From assembly GCF_024055725.1 (NCBI RefSeq), contig NZ_JAMXMX010000015.1, positions 62,001-126,000 of the forward strand: 64,000 bases of DNA, written 5' to 3'. Source of the stretch: Actinoallomurus spadix (GTDB lineage Bacteria > Actinomycetota > Actinomycetes > Streptosporangiales > Streptosporangiaceae). Below the pieces are notes generated by a model that saw only the letters and a list, made by a program, of their open reading frames with translations, was not told the origin of the DNA and did not search any database. Positions 1 to 8,308 of the stretch are shown in pieces. The position numbers and the translations under genes are program-made. Every line of letters begins with the position of its first letter. The stretch's first letter is position 1.

Positions 1-308
1 CCCTTCGCGGCGATGCCGACGCACAGGACGACGTGGTTGCCGTCCCAGTCGACTCCGCCGGGGAAGCGCAGGACGCACAGCGCGTCGTGGCGTACGGCGT
101 CCTTGCCGGCGAGCGTGCCGTGCGGGATGGCGACGCCCTCGCCGACGTACGTCGAGATCGAGCGCTCGCGTTCCACCATGGCCTCGACGTACGTGGTGTC
201 GACGGCGCCGACGTCGAGCAGCGTCCGCCCGCACTGGCGGATCGCGTCGTCGCGGTCGGCCGCCACCGCGTCGAGGCGTACGGCGGCGCGGTCGAGCAGG
301 TCAGGCAC
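1..308 (-). CDS. PTS IIA component, fructose/mannitol type (3' end outside window)
   Basis: Cytoplasmic phosphocarrier of a sugar phosphotransferase system, which passes phosphate from HPr to the IIB protein. About 102 residues are visible from a GTG start at 308; the C-terminus lies beyond base 1. The motif VAIPHGTLAG near residue 70 carries the histidine that is phosphorylated in the fructose/mannitol IIA family, and the preceding STYVGEG stretch is also typical. The start overlaps the last 8 bases of the IIB gene, so the two are translationally coupled in one operon with IIC and the sugar kinase. The substrate cannot be decided from IIA alone. Confidence 0.9.
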   Translation of the reverse strand, partial: MPDLLDRAAVRLDAVAADRDDAIRQCGRTLLDVGAVDTTYVEAMVERERSISTYVGEGVAIPHGTLAGKDAVRHDALCVLRFPGGVDWDGNHVVLCVGIAAK

Positions 309-600
309 TGATCTCGCTCCCGTCCTTGATCGCCTTGACGAGGCGGGTCACCGCCGGGTCGCCGATGAACACCTGGAACGTGATGATCGGTTTGTCCGGC
401 GCGCCGGCCTTCGCCCGGGCGCCGAGGCCGGCGTGGCAGACCACGACGTCGGCGTCGGCGGGGATGTTGTTGACCGGGGTGTGCTCCACCGCGACCGCGT
501 TCTTCTTCAGCTCCTTGCGGAGCTGGCTGGCGAGCATGACGCTGCTGCCCATGCCCGCGTCGCAGGCCACGACCAGCTTCTTGACGTCCTTGCCGTTCAT
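301..600 (-). CDS. PTS IIB component, mannitol type
   Basis: Small cytoplasmic IIB protein of 99 residues, which takes phosphate from IIA onto a cysteine and gives it to the sugar bound by IIC. The phosphocysteine loop CDAGMGSS lies at residues 13-20, as in the mannitol IIB family (MtlA B-domain); the rest is a short Rossmann-like domain. Here IIB is a separate gene, whereas many mannitol enzymes II fuse it to IIC. It starts only 6 bases after the IIC stop and overlaps the IIA start. A purine-rich AGGGAG lies about 11 bases upstream of the ATG. Confidence 0.9.
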   Translation of the reverse strand: MNGKDVKKLVVACDAGMGSSVMLASQLRKELKKNAVAVEHTPVNNIPADADVVVCHAGLGARAKAGAPDKPIITFQVFIGDPAVTRLVKAIKDGSEISA

Positions 601-606
601 TCGTCG

Positions 607-1752
607 TCACGCTCCCTGGGGTTCGGGGTGGGTGGTGGGCTGCGCCGTCTCCTGCGGCGTCTCGTTCACGGCTCCGTCATCGGCCTCGGCGTCGGCCTCC
701 TTCTCGGCGAACCGCCCGAAGCCGAGGAGCAGGGAGCCGACGGCGAACGACACGCCCGCGGCGACCAGCACGCCCGCGAAGACGCCGAACCAGCCGCCCT
801 TCGGGGTCTCCGCCGCGTACGCGAAGATGCTGCCCGGCGACGGCGTGGCGACCAGGCCGGCGCCGGTGATCATGAACGTTCCGATGCCCGCGGCGCCGCC
901 CGCGATCGAGGCGAGGATCATACGGGGCTTCATCAGGATGTACGGGAAGTAGATCTCGTGGATCCCGCCGAGGAACTGGATGATGATCGCGGCGGGCACG
1001 CTGGGCCGCAGCGTCTTCGGCCCGAACAGCAGGTAGGCGACGAGAACGCCCAGGCCGGGGCCGGGGTTGGACTCCAGCATGAACAGGATCGACTTGCCGT
1101 GCCGGGCCGCCTCCGCGACACCGAGCGGGCCGAGCACGCCGTGGTTGACGGCGTTGTTGAGGAACAGCACCTTCGCGGGCTCGATCAGCACGGATGCGAA
1201 GGGCAGCAGGTGGTGGTTGATCAGCCACGTGACGCCGTGGCCGGCCGCGGTGGTGACGTTCCGCACGATGGGGGCGACGCCCCAGACCCCGAACAGGGCC
1301 GCGGCGCCGCCGATGATCCCGGCGGTGAAGTTGTCCACCAGCATCTCGAAGCCGGCCTTGGTCCGCTCGGCGGTGAACTCGTCGACCTTCTTCAGGACGT
1401 ACGCCGCCAGCGGTCCGAGGATCATCGCGCCGAGGAACATCGGGATCTTGGCGCCGACGACGACGCCGACGGTCGCGACCGCGCCCACCACGGCGCCGCG
1501 CTGGCCGTGCACCATGCGCCCGCCGGTGTAACCGATGAGCACCGGGAGCAGCAGTGTGATGATCGGGTCGACGAGGGCCGCGAACTGCTTGTCCGGCAGC
1601 CAGCCGGTCGGGATGAACAGCGCGGTGATCAGGCCCCAGGCGATGAAGGCCCCGATGTTGGGCATCACCATCCCGGCCAGATATCCGCCCAGGCGCTGGA
1701 TCTGGGCCTTGACGCCGGTACCGGTGACGGTGGGGGTGTACGCAGTGGCCAT
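607..1752 (-). CDS. PTS IIC membrane permease, mannitol type
   Basis: Integral membrane channel of the phosphotransferase system, 381 residues. The motif GGIHEIYFPY followed by ILMKPR is the hallmark of mannitol-type IIC. Hydrophobic segments recur through the protein, for example GYLAGMVMPNIGAFIAWGLI near the N-terminus, and a charged tail ends it. The ATG at 1752 was chosen because AGGAGG sits 6 bases upstream; the frame stays open further but without a comparable ribosome site. It lies 29 bases after the PfkB kinase gene. The family suggests mannitol, but the neighbouring kinase is of the FruK/LacC kind and no mannitol-1-phosphate dehydrogenase is in view, so the sugar is uncertain. Confidence 0.88.
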   Translation of the reverse strand: MATAYTPTVTGTGVKAQIQRLGGYLAGMVMPNIGAFIAWGLITALFIPTGWLPDKQFAALVDPIITLLLPVLIGYTGGRMVHGQRGAVVGAVATVGVVVGAKIPMFLGAMILGPLAAYVLKKVDEFTAERTKAGFEMLVDNFTAGIIGGAAALFGVWGVAPIVRNVTTAAGHGVTWLINHHLLPFASVLIEPAKVLFLNNAVNHGVLGPLGVAEAARHGKSILFMLESNPGPGLGVLVAYLLFGPKTLRPSVPAAIIIQFLGGIHEIYFPYILMKPRMILASIAGGAAGIGTFMITGAGLVATPSPGSIFAYAAETPKGGWFGVFAGVLVAAGVSFAVGSLLLGFGRFAEKEADAEADDGAVNETPQETAQPTTHPEPQGA

Positions 1753-1781
1753 GTAGGGCCTCCTAGTGATCTGCGTGTGGA

Positions 1782-2732
1782 TCAGGCGATGAGCGACCGG
1801 CCGAGGTCCGGACGCGTGTGGATGCGGACGATGTCGCGCCGGATGTCCTCCGGGCGCGGCATCCGGCTGGCGGGCAGGCCGACCGCTGCGGCCCCCCATG
1901 CCAGCCCTTCGGCCAGTGCCGGAGCCCCCCGTGCCCCGGCGGCCAGGAAACCGGCGAGCAGTGCGTCGCCCGCGCCGACGGTGCTGCGCGGCACGGCGAC
2001 CGGCGCCTCGCCGATCGTGACTCCCTCCTCTTCGACCAGTACGGCGCCGTCCGCGCCGAGACTCGCGAGCACGGTCCCGGCGCCGCGGTCCCGCAGCTCT
2101 TCCGCCGCCTCGACGACGTCGCCGACGCTGTCGACCGGGCGTCCGACGGCCTCGGCCAGCTCCTCACGGTTGGGTTTGATGAGGAACGGCCTCGCCTCGA
2201 CGGCGGCCAGGAGCGCCGGGCCGCTCGTGTCCACGGCGACCCGGACCCCGGCGGCGGTGAAGAACTCACACATCCGGGCGTAGATGCCGGTCGGCACGCC
2301 CGGTGGCACGCTGCCGCAGGTCACGACCCAGCTGGCACTCCCCATCTCGGCGAGCACCCGGTCGGCGACGGCGTCGAGCTCCTCGCGAGACAGGGGTTCG
2401 CCCGGCTCGTTGAGCTTGGTGACCACGCCGTCGGGTTCGACGACCGTGATGTTCGAACGGGTCCGGCCCGCGACCCGCACGGCGCCGAGCGGGATCCCGT
2501 CGGCCTCCAGGAGGTGGACGAGCTGGTCGCCGTCCGCCCCGCCGGCGGTCACCACCGCGACCGTCGGCACGTCGTTGGCCAGCAGCGCGCGGGAGACGTT
2601 CACTCCCTTGCCGCCCGGGTCGAGGCGCGCCGAGGTGGCACGGATCACGGTGCCGTGGACGAGGCGGTCCACCTCGATCGTGCGATCCAGGCTCGGATTG
2701 AGCGTCAGCGTGACGATCACGTGTTGGTTCAC
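1782..2732 (-). CDS. fruK: PfkB-family sugar kinase, 1-phosphofructokinase-like
   Basis: Predicted ATP-dependent kinase of 316 residues that phosphorylates a sugar phosphate, most like 1-phosphofructokinase (FruK) or tagatose-6-phosphate kinase (LacC). The N-terminal VTLTLNPSLDRTIEVD, the substrate motif DPGGKGVNVSRAL and the C-terminal STVGAGDALLAGF, with the catalytic aspartate in GAGD, are diagnostic of PfkB; GSVPPGVP favours the FruK/LacC branch. First gene of the PTS operon. The GTG at 2732 is used; a second GTG at 2720 would give an N-terminus closer to the family norm, and neither has a strong Shine-Dalgarno. A promoter and AAAC repeats lie directly upstream. Confidence 0.85.
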   Translation of the reverse strand: MNQHVIVTLTLNPSLDRTIEVDRLVHGTVIRATSARLDPGGKGVNVSRALLANDVPTVAVVTAGGADGDQLVHLLEADGIPLGAVRVAGRTRSNITVVEPDGVVTKLNEPGEPLSREELDAVADRVLAEMGSASWVVTCGSVPPGVPTGIYARMCEFFTAAGVRVAVDTSGPALLAAVEARPFLIKPNREELAEAVGRPVDSVGDVVEAAEELRDRGAGTVLASLGADGAVLVEEEGVTIGEAPVAVPRSTVGAGDALLAGFLAAGARGAPALAEGLAWGAAAVGLPASRMPRPEDIRRDIVRIHTRPDLGRSLIA

Positions 2733-2756
2733 CGCCGTTTCGTCTGTGTTTCCATT

Positions 2757-2786
2757 TGTTTACGCCCAGATTCGTGGGCTCGTCAA
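2757..2786 (-). promoter_or_regulatory. Promoter with possible DeoR-like operator for the PTS operon
   Basis: On the minus strand TTGACG (2781-2786) and TAAACA (2757-2762) are 18 bases apart, a fair vegetative promoter. From the -10 box towards the kinase start AAAC occurs three times at 10-11-base spacing (AAACAAATGG, AAACACAGAC, GAAACG). Such direct repeats resemble DeoR-family sugar-operon operators; no regulator gene is adjacent, so the link is inference. Confidence 0.45.
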
Positions 2787-2812
2787 GAGGTAAGCGGAAA
2801 TAGGGACAGACG

Positions 2813-2847
2813 AAAAAGCCGCCTCCCTCCGTACGGAGGAAGGCGGC
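2813..2847 (-). terminator. Rho-independent terminator after nudC
   Basis: A near-perfect hairpin occupies 2818-2847 (arms beginning GCCGCCT and ending AGGCGGC with the inner palindrome CTCCGTACGGAG). On the minus strand it is followed directly by TTTTT (2813-2817). It lies 24 bases past the nudC stop and separates nudC from the PTS operon. Confidence 0.85.
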
Positions 2848-2871
2848 CGGGGACGGGTCCAAAAGCGGCGG

Positions 2872-3774
2872 CTACCAGTCGCCGGGCAGGGCGCCGCCGT
2901 ACCAGCGCTCGATGAGCTGACGGGCGATCGAGACGCGACCGGGCAGCAGGACCTCCCCGGCCTCCGTCGCCGCCTTCAGCTCCTCACGGGTGTACCAGCG
3001 GGCACTGCGGATCTCCTCCTCGTCGACCCGCAGCTCCTGCCCGGGGTCCGCCGTCGCGAAGAAGCCGAGCATCAGGCTGCGCGGCAGCGGCCACGGCTGG
3101 CTGCCGAGGTACCGGCAGTCGCGCACGGTGACGCCGACCTCCTCGCGCACCTCACGGGCGACCGCCTGCTCCAGGGACTCCCCCGGCTCGACGAACCCGG
3201 CGAGGATCGACACGCGGTTCTCCGGCCACCGGACCCCGCTGGCCAGCAGGATCCGCTCCCCATCGTGCACCAACATGATCACGGCCGGGTCCGTACGCGG
3301 GAAGTGCTCCGACCCGTCCACCGTGCAGATCCGGGTGTGACCGGCCGACGCGAGGGTCGTCAGGGCCCCGCAGCGCGGGCAGTGGGTGTGCGTCGCGTGC
3401 CAGTTCTGCAGGCCGACCGCCTGGGTGAGCAGCCCGGCGTCCCGGTCGCTCAGCGCCGCCCCGGCCGTCCGCAGGTCCGCGGGCTCCGTGCCCTCGATCG
3501 CGGGCAGCGGAGCGGACACCGCGAAGTAGGCGACGCCGTCCCCGTCGGCGCCGAGCAGGTAGCGCTCGCCCTCCGGGGCCTCCTCGCGGCTCAGCAGGAC
3601 GAGCGCGGGGCCCGGCCGGACCAGCGCCCTGCCCCGCTCGACCACCAGCACCCGGCTGCGCGGGTCGTCCCAGGCCGCCGCCAGCCAGGTCTCGTCACGG
3701 CGACGCTCGCCCAACCGGTCGAGCGTGCCGCGGGAGAGCGCCAGCCAGTCCAGCGACTCATAGGCTTCCGTCAC
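2872..3774 (-). CDS. nudC: NAD(+) diphosphatase NudC (Nudix hydrolase)
   Basis: Cytoplasmic Nudix enzyme of 300 residues that hydrolyses NADH/NAD+ to NMN(H) and AMP and, in known family members, removes NAD caps from RNA. The Nudix box GFVEPGESLEQAVAREVREE continues into VG, and the NudC-specific motif SQPWPLPRSLM follows about 15 residues later. Upstream CPRCG is half of the zinc ribbon; the second half reads CTVDGSEH, with one cysteine where E. coli has two, a form I believe is usual in actinobacteria. It is transcribed behind the M20 peptidase (46-base gap) and ends at a strong terminator. Confidence 0.93.
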   Translation of the reverse strand: MTEAYESLDWLALSRGTLDRLGERRRDETWLAAAWDDPRSRVLVVERGRALVRPGPALVLLSREEAPEGERYLLGADGDGVAYFAVSAPLPAIEGTEPADLRTAGAALSDRDAGLLTQAVGLQNWHATHTHCPRCGALTTLASAGHTRICTVDGSEHFPRTDPAVIMLVHDGERILLASGVRWPENRVSILAGFVEPGESLEQAVAREVREEVGVTVRDCRYLGSQPWPLPRSLMLGFFATADPGQELRVDEEEIRSARWYTREELKAATEAGEVLLPGRVSIARQLIERWYGGALPGDW

Positions 3775-3789
3775 GTCAGGCCCTTTCTC

Positions 3790-3827
3790 GGCTCGCGTCC
3801 ACAGGTCTCCGGGCTCGCGTCTACAGG
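3790..3827. repeat. 16-bp direct repeat between M20 peptidase and nudC
   Basis: GGCTCGCGTCCACAGG (3790-3805) and GGCTCGCGTCTACAGG (3812-3827) differ by one base. The second copy contains the TAG stop codon of the peptidase gene read on the minus strand. It looks like a local duplication of the gene end. Confidence 0.6.
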
Positions 3828-5200
3828 CTCGTGGCGAACTCGTCCAGGAGGTACGCGGCGGTCTCCGCGCCCTTGAGCAGCAGCGGCATGTCGACCTTCT
3901 CGTTCGGCGCGTGGATCTGGTCCTCGTCCAGCCCGACGCCGAGGAACACCAGCGGCGCCTCCAGGATGTCGGTCAGGTCGGCCTCCGGGCCGCTGCCGCC
4001 CTCCCGGGTGAACAGCACCTCGGTGCCGAACGCCTTCTCCATCGCGCGCTTGGCGGCCTGCACGCCCGGCGAGTCGATCGGCGAGAAGCACGGCCGGACC
4101 CCGGGCCCGGGGATGCGGACCTCAGCGCGGATACCCGGCGGGGTGCGCTCGGCGACGTACTTACGGACCGCCTCCTGCACCTGCTCGGGCTCCTGCCCGG
4201 CGACGAGCCGGAACGACACCTTGGCGTGCGCCTCACGCGGCACGATCGTCTTGCCGCCGGGGCCGGTGTGACCACCCCACATCCCGTTGATCTCCGCGGT
4301 CGGCCGCGCCCAGACACGCTCCAGGGTGGTGAATCCCTCCTCGCCGTACGCCGCGCCGCTCTCACCGGCCGTCTCGAGCCACTTGCCCTCGTCGAAGGGG
4401 AACTTGGCGAACATCGCCCGCTCGTCCTCGGTCAGCTCCACGACCCCGTCGTAGAAGCCGTCGAGCGTCACGCGGCCCCGCTCGTCGTGCAGACCGGCGA
4501 GCAGCTCCGCCATGGCGTGCAGCGGGTTGGGCACCGCGCCGCCGAACGAGCCGGAGTGCAGGTCGATCGACGGGCCGTACAGCGAGATGTCCGCCTCGGT
4601 CAGCCCCCGCATGCCGGTGCACATCGACGGCACGTCCGCGGCCCACATCGTCGTGTCGCTGACGACGATCACGTCGCAGGCCAGCCGGTCCCTGTTGGCG
4701 CGCAGCAGGTCGGCGAAGTGCGGCGAACCGGACTCCTCCTCACCCTCGATCAGCATCTTCACGGTGACCGGCGGGGCGGTGCGGCCGCTCGCCGCGAGGT
4801 ACGCCCGCAGCCCGAGCGTGTGGAAGAACACCTGGCCCTTGTCGTCGGACGCGCCGCGGCCGATGAGCTGCTCACCCTTCTCGAACGGCGTGAACGGCGC
4901 GGTCTCCCACTCGTCGAGGGGCTCGACCGGCTGGACGTCATGGTGCCCGTACACAACTACCTTCGGCGCGGCCGGATCCTCGGCCGGCCACTCGGCGAAC
5001 ACCGCCGGCAGCCCGTCGGTCTCCCAGATCTCCACGGTCGGGAAGCCGGTCTCGCGCAGGTGGGCGGCGAGCCACTCCGCGGAGCGCCGCACGTCATCGC
5101 GCCGCCCTGGATCGCCGGAGATCGACGGAATGGCCAGCCACTCCTTCAGCGCGTCGAAGAACCCGCTCGCGTTGGCATCGATGTAGTCGCGTACGTCCAT
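3821..5200 (-). CDS. M20 family metallopeptidase (dipeptidase)
   Basis: Zinc-dependent exopeptidase of 459 residues, probably a cytosolic non-specific dipeptidase. Metal ligands of the M20 family are visible: YGHHDVQP (HxD), ASDDKG (bridging aspartate) and EGEEESGS (catalytic and metal glutamates), with later ligands in VVSDTTMW and near the C-terminal HAPNE. The lid/dimerisation domain starts around IDLHSGSFGG. Length and motif order are normal for M20A dipeptidases. The ATG at 5200 is preceded by AGAAGG about 8 bases upstream. It shares a transcript with nudC; in other actinomycetes a similar peptidase gene also lies near nudC. Confidence 0.92.
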   Translation of the reverse strand: MDVRDYIDANASGFFDALKEWLAIPSISGDPGRRDDVRRSAEWLAAHLRETGFPTVEIWETDGLPAVFAEWPAEDPAAPKVVVYGHHDVQPVEPLDEWETAPFTPFEKGEQLIGRGASDDKGQVFFHTLGLRAYLAASGRTAPPVTVKMLIEGEEESGSPHFADLLRANRDRLACDVIVVSDTTMWAADVPSMCTGMRGLTEADISLYGPSIDLHSGSFGGAVPNPLHAMAELLAGLHDERGRVTLDGFYDGVVELTEDERAMFAKFPFDEGKWLETAGESGAAYGEEGFTTLERVWARPTAEINGMWGGHTGPGGKTIVPREAHAKVSFRLVAGQEPEQVQEAVRKYVAERTPPGIRAEVRIPGPGVRPCFSPIDSPGVQAAKRAMEKAFGTEVLFTREGGSGPEADLTDILEAPLVFLGVGLDEDQIHAPNEKVDMPLLLKGAETAAYLLDEFATSL

Positions 5201-5245
5201 GAGCAGCCTTCTCGCAGGGGAAACATCCTCTGGCACTCTAGTCCG

Positions 5246-5626
5246 ATGACCGTGCTCATCGATCGCCCCCTCTGGCCGGCCCGTGGTCGGCTCTGGTCGC
5301 ACATGGTCAGCGACACGTCGTACGAGGAGCTGCACGCGTTCGCCGACCGGCTGGGCGTGCCGCGCCGTGCGTTCGACCGGGACCACTACGACGTGCCGGC
5401 GGAGGTGTACGACGCGGCCGTCGCCCTGGGCGCGGCACCGGTCGGCTCCCAGGAGCTGGTCGCCCGCCTGATCGCCGCGGGCCTCCGCCGTCGCAAACGG
5501 GCCCCGGCACCTCACGCGGTCATCAGCGCCGAGGATCGCCGTGCAGCACGGTCCGCGGCAGCGTCACCTGATGGCGGTCGCGCAGGACCACGGCGCGCCG
5601 TGAGCAACCACGATCCACGGCACTGA
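5246..5626 (+). CDS. DUF4031 domain protein
   Basis: Hypothetical protein of 126 residues. Its N-terminal 85 or so residues, with PLWPARGRLWSHMVSD and later DRDHYDVPAEVYD, match the DUF4031 family as I know it; the biochemical role is unknown. The C-terminal 40 residues are arginine- and alanine-rich and look unstructured. It is transcribed divergently from the M20 peptidase, 45 bases away, and converges on the HD-domain gene, ending 5 bases before that stop. No clear Shine-Dalgarno precedes the ATG, so the transcript may be nearly leaderless. Confidence 0.8.
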   Translation: MTVLIDRPLWPARGRLWSHMVSDTSYEELHAFADRLGVPRRAFDRDHYDVPAEVYDAAVALGAAPVGSQELVARLIAAGLRRRKRAPAPHAVISAEDRRAARSAAASPDGGRAGPRRAVSNHDPRH

Positions 5627-5630
5627 CGGT

Positions 5631-6227
5631 CTATGAGCGGCCGAGGAGCATGAGTTCGGTCTCGAGGTTGTGGCGGGCGGCGGACTCCCAGCGGTCGCGG
5701 CCCGGGGCCGTACGGAACAGGGCCGGCGCGTCGAGCAGGGCGCGCAGGACGTCGGCGCGGCCCTGGCGGAACGCCTCGTCCGGGACCGCGGCGTACTCCT
5801 CGCGCACGGCGGCGGCGTACGCGGCGTAACGCTCCGGACCGGCGGCCAGGATCGCCAGGTCGGCGTCGTTCAGGACGGCGCCGTTGTGGTCCTCCGGGGC
5901 CGGGTCGTGCGCCGCGGTCATGCGGACCAGCCGGGCGACCTCCGCGATCGTCTCGGACGGCAGGTCGGTGTCGGCCAGCATCCGCTCGGCGAGGATCGCG
6001 CTGCGCTCCTCGTTGTCGGCGCGCAGCGGCTGGTACACCGCGTCGTGGAACCACGCCGCCAGGCGCACCGTCTCGGCGTCGTCGGCCTCCCCGGCCAGCT
6101 CGTCGACCCGGTCGAGGACCTCGGCGAGGTGCACGGCGTCGTGGTAGCGGCGATGCGGCTCCTCGTAGCGGCGGATCAGCTCGGCGCCGAGGATCTCCGG
6201 GCCGGGCCACCGGGTCAGCAGGCTCAT
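5631..6227 (-). CDS. HD-domain metal-dependent phosphohydrolase
   Basis: Predicted metal-dependent phosphohydrolase of 198 residues. HD-superfamily signs are YHDAVHLAEVL near residue 28, AAWFHDAVY (HD pair) near residue 60, and the later VLNDADLAILA aspartates. The physiological substrate of this subgroup is not known. The ATG at 6227 shares a base with the TGA of the upstream ABC ATPase gene (TGATG), so translation is coupled. The frame is open far upstream, but that part overlaps the ATPase gene in another phase and is not used. Confidence 0.82.
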   Translation of the reverse strand: MSLLTRWPGPEILGAELIRRYEEPHRRYHDAVHLAEVLDRVDELAGEADDAETVRLAAWFHDAVYQPLRADNEERSAILAERMLADTDLPSETIAEVARLVRMTAAHDPAPEDHNGAVLNDADLAILAAGPERYAAYAAAVREEYAAVPDEAFRQGRADVLRALLDAPALFRTAPGRDRWESAARHNLETELMLLGRS

Positions 6228-7006
6228 CAGACGGCCCTCGCCGTCCAGCGCCCGCCGGTCTTGTCGATGGTGACGGGGTGGTCGAAGCACGCGCTGATCC
6301 GCTCGGTGGTCAGCACGTCGTCGGCGGTGCCGGAGGCCAGGACCTTCCCCTGGCGCAGCAGGATCGCGTGGGTGGTGCTGGCGGGCAGCTCCTCCAGGTG
6401 GTGCGTGACGAGGACGCTGGTCAGCGACGGCTGCGCGCGGCGGAGCTGGTCGATGGCGGTCAGCAGCTGCTCGCGGGCGGCGACGTCCAGGCCGGTGGCC
6501 GGCTCGTCGAGCAGGAGCAGGCGCGGCCGGGGCATGAGGGCGCGGGCGATGAGCGTGCGCCCGCGTTCGCCGTGCGAGAGGGTCGGCCAGCGGGCGTCGC
6601 GGCGGTGGTTCAGGCCGAGCAGGTCGATGAGCTCCTCGGCGTGGTCCATCTGCTCCGGGGTGGGTTTCCAGTGCGGGACCAGCTCGATCGAGCCGGTCGC
6701 GCCGGTGAGGACGACCTCGTGCACCGTGCGGCCGGACCGCAGCGGGTGGTGGGGGTTGACGTGGCCGATCCCGGCGCGCAGGTCGCGCACGTCGACCCGG
6801 CCGAGCCGGTGACCGAGGATCTCGACCTGCCCGCTCGTGGGGTGCTGGTAGGCGCCGACGAGGCTGAGCAGCGTGGACTTCCCGGCGCCGTTCGCACCGA
6901 GCAGCGCCCAGTGCTCGCCTTCGTGGACGGTGAGGGACACGTCGTCGAGCAATGCCCGGCCGTCCCGGACGAAGCGCACATCTTCCACACGGAGTACTGG
7001 AGTCAT
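6227..7006 (-). CDS. ABC transporter ATP-binding protein, orphan
   Basis: Cytoplasmic ATPase subunit of 259 residues. Walker A GANGAGKST, signature LSHGERGR, Walker B RLLLLDEPATGLD and the H-loop LVTHHLEEL are all intact. LSHGE replaces the usual LSGGQ, as in the ModF/YlmA-like branch. No permease or binding-protein gene is adjacent, so its partner is unknown. The ATG at 7006 starts the conserved domain; an upstream ATG at 7048 would add 14 residues. It is divergent from the siderophore operon, and the intervening 183 bases contain the iron box, so iron control of this gene is possible but unproved. Confidence 0.85.
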   Translation of the reverse strand: MTPVLRVEDVRFVRDGRALLDDVSLTVHEGEHWALLGANGAGKSTLLSLVGAYQHPTSGQVEILGHRLGRVDVRDLRAGIGHVNPHHPLRSGRTVHEVVLTGATGSIELVPHWKPTPEQMDHAEELIDLLGLNHRRDARWPTLSHGERGRTLIARALMPRPRLLLLDEPATGLDVAAREQLLTAIDQLRRAQPSLTSVLVTHHLEELPASTTHAILLRQGKVLASGTADDVLTTERISACFDHPVTIDKTGGRWTARAV

Positions 7007-7154
7007 CGCCAGTCGAGCGTACGGCACCTCCCGGGCCCGCAGGGGCACGACCGCGGCGTGCGGGCTTGGGCGACACGCGCGGACCTGGGCGACACGCGCG
7101 GGCGCGGCTGTTGCGTCCGGAGGCCGGCCACGCCACTATGGTCACTTCAATAAC

Positions 7155-7173
7155 TTAGGTAAGCCTAACCTGA
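7155..7173. promoter_or_regulatory. Iron box (IdeR/DmdR-type operator)
   Basis: TTAGGTAAGCCTAACCTGA closely matches the 19-bp actinobacterial iron box consensus TTAGGTTAGSCTAACCTAA, with a nearly perfect inverted repeat around AGCCT. It lies 17 bases before the start of the siderophore operon, where an iron-loaded DtxR-family repressor would block transcription. Confidence 0.9.
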
Positions 7174-7189
7174 CCTCATCGGGGGATGT

Positions 7190-8308
7190 GTGCGGCTCTA
7201 CATCGTCGCGGGCAAGCGGACCGACTCCGTCGCCCACGGCTTCCTGCCCGCGGCCGCCTCGCTCGGCCTCGACGTGACGCTGCTCACCGACCGGCCGTGG
7301 CCGGAGGAGACGGTCCAGTGCGACGTCACCGACCACCGGGCGATCATCGACGAGATCTCCCGGCGCGAGACCCCCGCGGCGATCTTCTCCAACAGCGACC
7401 ACCTGCAGGCGCCCACCGCGCTGGCCGCCGCGTACTTCGGGCTGCCGGGCAAGGACTGGCGGGCCGCGCTGCGCGCCAAGAACAAGGCGCTCATGCGCCG
7501 CGCGCTGGGCGGCGTCTTCGCGGTCGAGCTCCGGCCCGGCCAGGAGTCCCCAGCCCTCGACGGCGCCCCGTACCCGCTGGTCGTCAAGCCTCGTGAGGGC
7601 GTCGCCAGCGAGGACGTCTTCCTCGTGCGGGACCCGGCCGAGCTCACCGCGCGCTGCCGCGAGATCTGGCGCCGGCGGCCGGGCGCCCTCGTCGTCGAGG
7701 AGTACCTTCCCGGTGACCTGCACACCCTCGAGACGCTGAACGGCCGCGTCCTCGGCTCGTTCCGCACGACGCTGTCCCCACCGCCGCACTTCGTCGAGGA
7801 GCGTCTCGACTGGGCGCCGCCGCCCTGCGCCGGCCAGGTCCTCGATGCGCTGGAGCGGCTCGGGGTCGGCTTCGGCGCCTGCCACACCGAGTACGTCGTG
7901 CACGAGGGCCGCGCGCGGATCATCGAGGTGAACTACCGGATCATCGGCGACCACTGCGACTTCCTGCTCGGCGAGCTCCTCGGCGTGCCGATCTTCGAGT
8001 GGGTCCTCCGCGCCCACCTGGGGGAACCGGTGCCGGAGCCGCCGCCCTCCGGCGGCCACGCGGCGGTCGACTCGGTCCTCGCGGACCGGTCCGGCACGCT
8101 GACCATCGCGCCGGAGCGCCAGGAGTTCACCGACGACAGTGTCCGCGTGGCGTACTGGCCGGTCCGTACGGCCGGGGACGTCATCGCGCTCACCCGAACG
8201 AACCGCGACTATCTCGGCACGATCCGCGCGGTCGGTCCCGGCGCGGCCCGTGTCGACGCCGCGATCCGGCGGTTCCGCGCGCGGCACCGCTGGGAGATCG
8301 CCCCGTGA
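7190..8308 (+). CDS. ATP-grasp ligase of a siderophore operon (PvsA-like)
   Basis: Predicted ATP-grasp amide ligase of 372 residues, likely to join a carboxylate building block to an amino acid during siderophore assembly. ATP-grasp signs are YPLVVKPREGVASEDVFLV (ATP lysine and flexible loop), VVEEYLPGD (adenine-binding strand) and the metal site RIIEVNYRIIGDH. In the vibrioferrin pathway an ATP-grasp protein, PvsA, accompanies two NIS synthetases and a decarboxylase, and the same set occurs here. GTG start at 7190, with GGGGGA just upstream at rather short spacing. First gene of the operon behind the iron box; its TGA overlaps the next GTG (GTGA). Confidence 0.8.
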   Translation: MRLYIVAGKRTDSVAHGFLPAAASLGLDVTLLTDRPWPEETVQCDVTDHRAIIDEISRRETPAAIFSNSDHLQAPTALAAAYFGLPGKDWRAALRAKNKALMRRALGGVFAVELRPGQESPALDGAPYPLVVKPREGVASEDVFLVRDPAELTARCREIWRRRPGALVVEEYLPGDLHTLETLNGRVLGSFRTTLSPPPHFVEERLDWAPPPCAGQVLDALERLGVGFGACHTEYVVHEGRARIIEVNYRIIGDHCDFLLGELLGVPIFEWVLRAHLGEPVPEPPPSGGHAAVDSVLADRSGTLTIAPERQEFTDDSVRVAYWPVRTAGDVIALTRTNRDYLGTIRAVGPGAARVDAAIRRFRARHRWEIAP

